DNA of 64,000 nucleotides from an uncultured Opitutia bacterium (lineage in GTDB: Bacteria > Verrucomicrobiota > Verrucomicrobiia > Opitutales > Opitutaceae). The stretch's first letter is position 1, and every line of letters starts with the position of its first letter. A program made the position numbers and the translations under genes. The DNA lies in NCBI GenBank assembly GCA_903900845.1, contig CAIUOU010000153.1:1-64000 (forward strand), read 5' to 3'. Below, piece by piece: positions 57,095 to 64,000 of this stretch. The notes beneath the pieces are model-generated. The model saw only the letters and a program-made list of their open reading frames with translations, made no database searches and had not been told where the DNA came from.

Positions 57095-59944
57095 TCAGAA
57101 CGAGTACGTGACGCCGAAGGAGGTGGTGATGCCGCGCACGCGGGAGGAGCGCAGGTAGTCCCGGCCGCGGTACGTGTAGGTCTCCTCGGCGGCGGGATTC
57201 AGGACGTTCTTCGCCGAGAGACTCGCCTTCCACCCGCGGCCGAACGACTGGCCGAGGATCAGGTCGAGGGTCGGCGAGGGTTCCTCGTAGACGTTCGGGG
57301 TGCCGGGTGGGCTCACCTGCGAGAGACGGCGGCCAAAGAGATTGTAGTACACGCTCACCGTCGTGCCCGTGTCGGCGTTGCGGTAGGAAAGGTCGACGTT
57401 GACGATGAACGGGGACTGGCCGGTGAGTTCCCGCGTGCTCCCGGCGCCGGGCTCGTAGAAGCGGATGAAACGCAGCTCCTCAGGCGTGATGGTCACGGCC
57501 GACTCCACCCACGTGTAGTTTAACCCAGCCGAGAACGGCTGCAGCCACGGGGCGAGGAAACCCAGACCCTTGCGGGCTTCGAACTCGACGCCGCGCACGC
57601 GGCCGTCGGGCGCGTTCTGGAACTGCAGCTCACCGCTGTTCACCACCGAGAAGACACCCCGCTCGATCGGGTCGGTCATGCGCTTGTCGAAGACGCTCAC
57701 CGCGACGATCTCGCCGCGGCGCGGGAACCATTCCCAGCGCAGGTCGAGGTTGGTGATCCGCGTGCGCCGCAGCGCCGGGTTCCCGATGTAGACGAAGTCT
57801 CCCACGAACTCGAAGGAGGTGTAGTCGGCGATCTCGCGGAAATTCGGCCGCGCGACCGTGCGGGTGAACGCCGCGCGCAGGTTCATGCGCTCGCCCAGCG
57901 TGAGCACACCGCTCACCGAGGGGAGCACGTCCTCGTTGTCGAGACGACCCGCGCGCCGGCGCGGGTCCAAACTGCGCACCTCGAGCGCCGTCGACTCACG
58001 CCGCGCCCCGGCGATGACCCGCAGCGACCGCGTGAGGGGGGCGTCGACCATCGCGTACCAAGCGCCGACCTCGAGCTCGCCGCGGTAGTTGTTGCCGAGC
58101 GCGCTGGACTCCACGAGGTAGAGCTGGCTGGGCCGGAATCGACCCGTGACCGGGTCCACCTGGCCCACCTGGGAGGCCCGGAGAAAGGCGGCGTCGTTGC
58201 CGTCGTAACGCAGCACCGTGCTGTTGTACTCGAAGAGCCGCTCGTTGAAGCCGCGCTCGGTGAGCGCCCAGGCAAAGCCGGCTTTCAGCAGCGTCGCGCG
58301 GCCGGCGGGGCCGGCCACCGGCACCGTGAGATCAATGCTGCGATCGTCCCGGTCCTCGCGCAGGTCCCGGAAATAGCGCGCCGGTCGCGGCAGACCCGAG
58401 GCCTCGAAGAACTGCGCGCCGTCCGGCGTGCGGAAGGTGGAGAAGTAGCGGGTGTCGGGCTCATCCTGCGTGGTGCTGGCCCGGGTGAGGCTCCACTGCA
58501 GGCGGGCATCACGCCAGGCCGGGAACAGGTGCTTGCCCGTGAGCTGCAGTGAACGCAGGGAACGCTCCGTGTACCGCAGGGTGCGGGTCTCGAACACCTC
58601 GGTCTCGCTGATGCCGCCGCCCGAGACGTTGATGCCCTCCTGCCGGCGCACCAGGTCGTTGCCCGACTGGTTGTACATGCCGTTCACGCTCACCTGTTGC
58701 TCCGGCGAGAATTGGTACGCGACGTTCAGGAGGGATCCGATCAGCGTGTCATCCTCGCTGCGCGCGTCCGAAAGCTGCACCAGCGGGGCAAGCGAGGGCG
58801 AGTTAACGCCCTGGCGCTCGTAGCGCCCGAGCACGCCGCCGCGGTAGCTGGAGAAAGCGCGATCGTAGGAGAGGCTGGCGGCGTAGCCGAACTTGCGGCC
58901 GAAGAGCGGCGCCTGGCCGCCCAGCGCGGCCGCGAAGCTGCGATTAAGCGGAGCCGAGCGGCGCACCGGGGCCATCGCCGGGGTGAACGCACGCGTGAGC
59001 TCGCCGATCTCCGCGTCGACGGTCGGCGACGTGAATCGCACCGGAATACGCCGGCCGGCCACCGCCGCGGGCAGCGAGCGCGAGCCGTCGTCGCGTCCCC
59101 AGGTATTGCCGGGCCCGCCTGAGCCGAGGAAGTCCTGCCGGGTCGTCTCCGAGTTATGCGCCAGCGAGGACGAGACCGAGAACATGAACTGGTCGGGAAA
59201 TTCCTTCGTCTTCAGGTCGACGCTGCCGCCGGTGAAGTTGCCCGGCTTGTCGGGGGTGAAGGTCTTGGTGGTCACGATCGCGTCGACCAGGTCGCTCGGG
59301 AACATGTCCATGTTCACCGCGCGGCGGTCGGGATCGGCACTCGGGACCTCGACGCCGTTCACCATGGTCGAGCTGTACCGCTCGCCCAGCCCGCGGATGT
59401 AGACATACTTGCCGCCGACGACCGAGGCGCCGGTCACGGCCTTCATGGCGGCCGCAGCGGTGCCGAAACCGAGCTTGCTCATCTGGTCGGAGCCGATCGC
59501 GTCGCTCACCGCCGCCGCCTTTTGGCGCAACCCGAGCAGGCCTGCGCCCGAGGTCTGCACGACCTCGGCGGAGACTGAGAACGCCTCCATCCGCACCACC
59601 GCCTCTTCCGCCGCACGGAGCGCGACATCAGTCTGCACCACCGCGCCAGGCACCACGATCACGCCGGTGACCTCCGTCGCGCGGAAGCCGGCTTTCGAGG
59701 CCGTAAGGGTGAGAAACCCGGGCGCGACCCCGAGACGGAAGGCGCCCTCCAGGTCTGTGGTCACCGGCGCGCCACCGGCCACCGCCACGCTGGCCCCGGC
59801 CACCGCCGCGCCCGTCTCCGCGCTCACCACCCGTCCCGTGACGAAACCCGCCGCTTCGGCGGCGGCAAGCCGCGGGGACACGGCGGACAGCACTGCCGCG
59901 CAGGCGGCGATGACAAGGGAAAGGACGCGGGCGGGCGGGACCAT
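57095..59944 (-). CDS. TonB-dependent outer-membrane receptor
   Basis: 949 residues. A signal peptide comes first, then a carboxypeptidase-regulatory-like domain (VTGRVVSAETGAAVAGASV, 33-110), a plug (GLRQKAAAVSDAIGSDQMSKLG, YVYIRGLGERYSSTMVNGVEV) and a 22-strand-type barrel ending in TSFGVTYSF. It imports a large substrate using TonB energy. The gene heads an operon with the secreted protein and is divergent from the second receptor. GTCAC repeats between them suggest phosphate-starvation control, so the ligand may be a phosphorus compound; that is an inference. Confidence 0.92.
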   Translation of the reverse strand: MVPPARVLSLVIAACAAVLSAVSPRLAAAEAAGFVTGRVVSAETGAAVAGASVAVAGGAPVTTDLEGAFRLGVAPGFLTLTASKAGFRATEVTGVIVVPGAVVQTDVALRAAEEAVVRMEAFSVSAEVVQTSGAGLLGLRQKAAAVSDAIGSDQMSKLGFGTAAAAMKAVTGASVVGGKYVYIRGLGERYSSTMVNGVEVPSADPDRRAVNMDMFPSDLVDAIVTTKTFTPDKPGNFTGGSVDLKTKEFPDQFMFSVSSSLAHNSETTRQDFLGSGGPGNTWGRDDGSRSLPAAVAGRRIPVRFTSPTVDAEIGELTRAFTPAMAPVRRSAPLNRSFAAALGGQAPLFGRKFGYAASLSYDRAFSSYRGGVLGRYERQGVNSPSLAPLVQLSDARSEDDTLIGSLLNVAYQFSPEQQVSVNGMYNQSGNDLVRRQEGINVSGGGISETEVFETRTLRYTERSLRSLQLTGKHLFPAWRDARLQWSLTRASTTQDEPDTRYFSTFRTPDGAQFFEASGLPRPARYFRDLREDRDDRSIDLTVPVAGPAGRATLLKAGFAWALTERGFNERLFEYNSTVLRYDGNDAAFLRASQVGQVDPVTGRFRPSQLYLVESSALGNNYRGELEVGAWYAMVDAPLTRSLRVIAGARRESTALEVRSLDPRRRAGRLDNEDVLPSVSGVLTLGERMNLRAAFTRTVARPNFREIADYTSFEFVGDFVYIGNPALRRTRITNLDLRWEWFPRRGEIVAVSVFDKRMTDPIERGVFSVVNSGELQFQNAPDGRVRGVEFEARKGLGFLAPWLQPFSAGLNYTWVESAVTITPEELRFIRFYEPGAGSTRELTGQSPFIVNVDLSYRNADTGTTVSVYYNLFGRRLSQVSPPGTPNVYEEPSPTLDLILGQSFGRGWKASLSAKNVLNPAAEETYTYRGRDYLRSSRVRGITTSFGVTYSF

Positions 59945-60026
59945 GCCGCCACCGCAACGCCCACGCGACCATGATCAACGGGAATGCGCCGCCGCCACGC
60001 CGACTTAACACCCGCGTCACGGGGTT

Positions 60027-60109
60027 GTAACATCCGTGACAACACGGTGACGGTCGTATGTATCTTTTTTCGTGATGCGTTTGTGACGGTTCCGTGACGG
60101 CCGCGTGAC
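60027..60109. promoter_or_regulatory. second Pho-box-like array between the divergent TonB receptors
   Basis: Four cores GTGAT/GTGAC at 60072, 60083, 60094 and 60105 are spaced exactly 11 bases apart. A second set at 60036 and 60047 (11 apart) has GTAAC at 60027 beside it. Read on the minus strand these are GTCAC units as in the array at 55.1 kb, pointing toward the receptor at 59944. The divergent receptor at 60214 may also be controlled. The remaining sequence 59945-60213 holds no gene. Confidence 0.7.
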
Positions 60110-60213
60110 AACTGGGCGTCAAAGCGGACCGCGGATTGACCTCCGCCAGCGGGCCAGACTCGCCTCGCTCCGCACCGTACCGCGCGTGTGCGCGACCCGG
60201 TCCACCAAACACC

Positions 60214-63006
60214 ATGCACCTCCGCCCAAACCTCCCCCTCCCCGCGCGCCGCCTGCTCCGGCTGGCCGCCGCGCTCCTGCTCCCCGCGGCCGCCGCGGCC
60301 GCCGCCGGCTCGGTCGCCGGCCGCGTCACCGACGGCTCCTCGCGGCTCGCTCTCGCCGGCGCCCGCGTGACGGTCGAAGGCACGGCGCTCGTGGCGTTCG
60401 CCGACGCGGCGGGCGAATACGCGCTCGCCGGAGTGCCAGCCGGTCGCCGCCGCTTGCTCTTCAGCTACGTGGGCTACGCGGAGGTTCCGCGCGAAATCGC
60501 GGTCGAGGACGGCCGCGCGACGCGGCTCGACGTGGCCTTCGGGGGCGACGTGGTCGCGCTTGAGAAATTCGTGATCACCGGCAGCACGGTGGGCTCCGCG
60601 CGCGCGCTCAACCAGCAGCGCGCCGCCGACACGCTCACGAGCATCATCGCCTCGGACGAAATCGGCCGCTTTGCGGACCAGAATGTCGCGGAGACGATGC
60701 AGCGCATCCCGGGACTCGCGCTCTACCGCGACCAGGGCGAAGGGCGTTTCATCGTGGTTCGCGGGATCCGGCCCGACCTGAACAGCGTGCGGCTGAACGG
60801 AGTCTCCCTCGCCACGCCCGAGCGTGGCGACCGCGTCGTCGCGCTGGACGTGCTCCCGACGGACGCGCTGGCGGCGGTGGAGGTGACGAAGGTGCCCACG
60901 CCGGACATGGACGCGGACGGCCTGGGAGGAAGCATCAACGTGCGGACCCGCAGCGCGTTCGACGCGGAAGGCCGGCAGATCCAGGCTACGGCGCAAGGCC
61001 AGTACAACCACCTGGCGGAACGCCACAGCAGCAAGTTCAGCTTCACCTACGCGGACCGGTTCGCCGACGGCAAGGTGGGCTTCATTTTCTCGCCCAACTG
61101 GCAGGCCCGCCGCTTCGCCACGAACAATTTCGAGGAGGACGGTGGCTACGAGGCGCGACCGGTTCCCGGGGCTCCGGCCGGCACGACCGCCCCGCTGCTG
61201 CTGGGAGCGGCGTTCCGCGAGTATGAGATCACCCGCACACGCTACGGCGCCAGTTCCGCCCTCGAGTACCGGCCCGATGCCGGCACCAGCATCTACCTGC
61301 GCGGCACCTTCTCCCAGTTCAACGACCACGAGATCCGCTACGTTTACACCCTGCCGTTCGCAGAGGGCACGGTGGCGGCGCTCTCGTCGAACGGCGCGAC
61401 GGTGACAAACCTCCGGCGCGAGCGGCACGACATGCGCTACCGCCAGAAGGACCAGAGCATCATCGCGACGGTCGCGGGTTTCGAGAAGACGATCGGCCCC
61501 TGGCAGTTGGACGGCCGCGCCGGCTGGTCCAAGGGCGAGGAGGAGCGGCCGGACGAGCTGACGGTGCGTTTCCGCAAGGCCGCCCGCACCAGCACGTGGA
61601 CCTATTCCTTCGCGCCCGGCCTGTACGCGCCGACGTTCAACGTCGCGGGCGCCAACATCTCCGATCCCTCGCTCTACACCGAGATCAGCCGCTTCCGCCT
61701 GGTTAATTCCCCGGGCGCGGAGACCGAGACGAACCTCGGCGCCAACGCTCGCCGGAGCCTGCGACTGGGGGACGCTCCCGCCTACGTGAAATTCGGCTTC
61801 CAGTTCCGCGGGAAGGAGAAGTCGGCCAGCAATGAGACCATCGACCACGCCGCTCCCGCCTCCTTCACGTTCGCCACCATGTTGGAAGGCCAGACCAACG
61901 CCGATTACCCCTTCTTCTCCTCCGGCTACCGCGCCAGCACCCCGAAGGTGCTGCAAGCCTTCTCCTCCAACCGGAGCGCGTTCACTCCGACCCGCCTGCT
62001 GGCGGAGAGCACCCAGGACGACTGGGAGTCCACCGAGGACGTGAGCGCCGGCTACCTCATGGGGGGCGCCACCTTCGGGCGGCTCCAAGTCCTCGCCGGT
62101 GCCCGCCTGGAGCGCACCCAGTACGAGAACCGCGGCAACGAACTCGCGGGCACGACCGTCCGCGCCGTGAGCCGCGGCCGCAGCTACGAGAACCTCCTGC
62201 CCGGGATCCATCTCCGGCATGACCTCGACCGGCAGACCGTTCTCCGCGCCTCGTGGAGCAACTCGCTCGCCCGTCCTTCCTTCGACGACAGCGCCCTGCG
62301 CCGCACCGTCAACCAGACCGCCAGCCGCGTGACCGAGGGCAACCCGCGGCTGCTCCCGCTGGAGTCGGTCAACTGGGATGCGTCGGTGGAGCGCTACCTG
62401 CCTTCGCTGGGCCTCGTCTCCGCCGCGGTCTTCCGCAAGGACATCTCCAACTTCACCTACCAGCGGGAGATTCCAGGCGGCGACCCCGCCACCGGCTACA
62501 TGTTGACGACCTTCGTGAACGGCCCGAAAGGCCGCATCAACGGTCTGGAGCTAGCCTGGCAGCAGCAGCTCCGCTCCCTGCCCGCCCCTTTCAACGGGCT
62601 CGGCCTGATGGCGAACTACACGCGCACCGCGAGCCGCGCGACCTACCCGACCCGTCCCGGCGAGACCCTGGACTTCATCGGCCAGTCGCGGGAGATCGGC
62701 AACCTCGCGCTGACCTTCGAGCGCGGGAATTTCTTCATGCGCGCCGCGCTCAATTTCCGCACGCCGCGCCTGCGGGAGGACGAACCCCTCGGCGGCGACG
62801 CCGCGACCGACCGCTGGGTCGACGACCACCGGCAGATCGACGTCTCGGTTAACTACCGGCTCGGCCGCAACTGGGACCTTTACGCCGAGTTGCTGAACCT
62901 GACCGACGAACCGTTCCGCGTGTACTTCGGCAAGAACGGGGCCCGGTTTGTGCAATTCGAGGAATACGGGGTCTCGGCCAACTTCGGCGTACGCTGGAAA
63001 CTCTGA
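60214..63006 (+). CDS. TonB-dependent receptor, Xanthomonas/Caulobacter type
   Basis: The ATG at 60214 gives 930 residues. The signal peptide is Arg/Leu/Ala-rich. A carboxypeptidase-like beta domain follows (VAGRVTDGSSRLALAGARVT), then a plug with RFADQNVAETMQRIPG, VRGIRPDLNSVRLNGV and VEVTKVPTPDMDADGLGGSI. This plug pattern is that of the TIGR01782-type receptors, which mostly import sugars or organic substrates. The barrel ends VSANFGVRWKL. It is followed by a terminator and then nadB on the other strand. Confidence 0.93.
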   Translation: MHLRPNLPLPARRLLRLAAALLLPAAAAAAAGSVAGRVTDGSSRLALAGARVTVEGTALVAFADAAGEYALAGVPAGRRRLLFSYVGYAEVPREIAVEDGRATRLDVAFGGDVVALEKFVITGSTVGSARALNQQRAADTLTSIIASDEIGRFADQNVAETMQRIPGLALYRDQGEGRFIVVRGIRPDLNSVRLNGVSLATPERGDRVVALDVLPTDALAAVEVTKVPTPDMDADGLGGSINVRTRSAFDAEGRQIQATAQGQYNHLAERHSSKFSFTYADRFADGKVGFIFSPNWQARRFATNNFEEDGGYEARPVPGAPAGTTAPLLLGAAFREYEITRTRYGASSALEYRPDAGTSIYLRGTFSQFNDHEIRYVYTLPFAEGTVAALSSNGATVTNLRRERHDMRYRQKDQSIIATVAGFEKTIGPWQLDGRAGWSKGEEERPDELTVRFRKAARTSTWTYSFAPGLYAPTFNVAGANISDPSLYTEISRFRLVNSPGAETETNLGANARRSLRLGDAPAYVKFGFQFRGKEKSASNETIDHAAPASFTFATMLEGQTNADYPFFSSGYRASTPKVLQAFSSNRSAFTPTRLLAESTQDDWESTEDVSAGYLMGGATFGRLQVLAGARLERTQYENRGNELAGTTVRAVSRGRSYENLLPGIHLRHDLDRQTVLRASWSNSLARPSFDDSALRRTVNQTASRVTEGNPRLLPLESVNWDASVERYLPSLGLVSAAVFRKDISNFTYQREIPGGDPATGYMLTTFVNGPKGRINGLELAWQQQLRSLPAPFNGLGLMANYTRTASRATYPTRPGETLDFIGQSREIGNLALTFERGNFFMRAALNFRTPRLREDEPLGGDAATDRWVDDHRQIDVSVNYRLGRNWDLYAELLNLTDEPFRVYFGKNGARFVQFEEYGVSANFGVRWKL

Positions 63007-63043
63007 AGACACCGGCCACCGCATGGCGGCCCAACGGAAAGTC

Positions 63044-63073
63044 GCCGGCCCGATCGCGGGCCGGCTTTTTTTT
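63044..63073 (+). terminator. intrinsic terminator of the second TonB receptor gene
   Basis: A perfect 9-bp stem GCCGGCCCG/CGGGCCGGC with ATCG loop, followed by eight T residues (63066-63073), 38 bases after the stop codon. Confidence 0.94.
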
Positions 63074-64000
63074 ACCCCCGCGGTCCCTCCCGACCATGCT
63101 CCTCCTCGATAAAATGGCAGCCGCGGCTCCGCGGATTCAGGGCCGCCGCGTGCACCACCAAGAGCGCGGTCTGGACGGCGTTGCGAAGCTCGATCAGTTG
63201 CGGGGTGAGACGGCAGCCGCGGTAGAAACCGTGGACCTCCTCGCGCAATTCCAGCAGGATGCGCCGGGCGCGGCTGAGGCGACGGGACGAACGGACGATA
63301 CCCGCGTAATTCCACATCGTGTGCCGGACCTGCAACAAATCCTGCCGGACCAGCAGCGGGTCGGCCTCCCGGCCGGGGCTTTCCCAAGCCCGGGGCCGCG
63401 GCGGTGACGCCATCGGACCGGCGGCAAGGTCCTGCACGTCGGCACCCGCCGCCGCTCGCGCCGCCACGAGGCACTCCAGCAGCGAAGTGCTGGCCAGCCG
63501 GTTGGCGCCATGGAGACCGGTGCACGCCGTTTCCCCGATCGCGTTGAGGTCACGCACGCTGGTCCGGCCGCGAAGATCGGCATGGATGCCGCCGCAGAGG
63601 AAGTGCGCCGCCGGCACCACCGGGATCGGCTCGCGCGTGATGTCCACCCCGTGCCCAAGGCATTTCGCGTGCACACCGGGGAACCGCCGGCGGATGAAAT
63701 CCCGTTCCAGCCCCCCGAGATCAAGGCACACGTGCGGATCGCCGCTCGCCGCCAGCTCCCGGTGGATCGCGCGGGCCACGATGTCACGCGGCGCCAGGGA
63801 GCCGCGCGGATGCACCGCGTCCATAAACCGTTCCCCCCGCAGGTTCACCAAGACACCGCCCTCCCCGCGCAACGCCTCCGTCACCAGGAACCGCGGCGCG
63901 CCCTCCCGCGCGAAAACCGTCGGATGGAACTGCACATACTCCAGGTCCATCAGGCGCGCGCCCACACGGTACGCCATCGCGACCCCGTGCCCGACGCTCC
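63072..64000 (-). CDS. nadB: L-aspartate oxidase, C-terminal part (start beyond window)
   Basis: 310 codons read on the minus strand to the window edge, opening with SVGHGVAMAYRVGARLMDLE in a typical NadB position. It oxidises aspartate to iminoaspartate for NAD synthesis using FAD. The family motifs are VQFHPT, EALRGEGGVLVN, PRDIVARAI, FLCGGIHADLRGRTS (substrate Arg region) and GLHGANRLASTSLLECL. The C-terminal helical domain ends at GREGPRG. The FAD-binding N-terminus lies to the right of the window. Confidence 0.94.
   Translation of the reverse strand, partial: SVGHGVAMAYRVGARLMDLEYVQFHPTVFAREGAPRFLVTEALRGEGGVLVNLRGERFMDAVHPRGSLAPRDIVARAIHRELAASGDPHVCLDLGGLERDFIRRRFPGVHAKCLGHGVDITREPIPVVPAAHFLCGGIHADLRGRTSVRDLNAIGETACTGLHGANRLASTSLLECLVAARAAAGADVQDLAAGPMASPPRPRAWESPGREADPLLVRQDLLQVRHTMWNYAGIVRSSRRLSRARRILLELREEVHGFYRGCRLTPQLIELRNAVQTALLVVHAAALNPRSRGCHFIEEEHGREGPRG

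Overview
The window is high-GC DNA with almost no wasted space. It looks like chromosome from a Verrucomicrobiota bacterium of the Opitutaceae type. This is an inference from gene content: PVC-type cytochrome-linked dehydrogenase, DUF1549/DUF1553 and DUF1501 proteins, a Bacteroidetes-like ParE, large TonB receptors with carboxypeptidase-like N-termini, and porins with the N-terminal helix seen in this group. No 16S gene is present to confirm it.

Layout. 1-0.5 kb: the edge of an IS3-type element (partial transposase OrfA) beside a tRNA-Val(GAC). 0.5-7.9 kb (minus): the translation/transcription operon nusA-infB-rbfA-nrnA-truB-ribF, with a plausible sigma-70 promoter ahead of nusA. rimP, often first in this operon, is missing. 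8-11.1 kb (minus): parE and an S41 peptidase lipoprotein. 11.3-24.8 kb: a catabolic/periplasmic redox block with a PVC haem dehydrogenase, a ceramidase-like protein, a quinone oxidoreductase, a DUF1549/1553 plus DUF1501 pair, and an IorA/IorB-type molybdenum hydroxylase ending in a clear terminator. 25-28.5 kb: a membrane protein with two cyclic-nucleotide-binding domains and a polyprenyl glycosylphosphotransferase. 28.6-36.8 kb: dnaE, an RsmB-like RNA methyltransferase, a small methyltransferase and hrpB.

36.8-37.8 kb holds no credible gene. It contains a run of about 860 bases packed with perfect hairpins and GNRA loops that ends in a strong intrinsic terminator. I read it as a large structured non-coding RNA that I cannot assign to a known class. 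This is the best candidate for something undescribed. It is preceded by three copies of a GGTGAACAA word.

37.9-48 kb: an esterase, a porin/PBP-like/hybrid-kinase operon, typA, mannose-1-phosphate guanylyltransferase, a second quinone oxidoreductase, a pseudouridine synthase and a nitroreductase. 48-63 kb: a phosphate-starvation locus. The minus-strand operon porin-pstS-pstC-pstA-pstB-phoU-phoB is preceded by five GTCAC/GTAAC cores in exact 11-bp register (Pho-box spacing). Next to it are a TonB receptor plus a secreted repeat protein and a divergent second TonB receptor. The region between the two receptors carries another 11-bp-phased array. I infer that all of these form one PhoB regulon with TonB-driven uptake. 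The right edge cuts nadB (L-aspartate oxidase).

Short CACGGA/CACGAA-type repeats recur in several intergenic gaps (1.7, 16-17.5, 47.1-47.3 kb).
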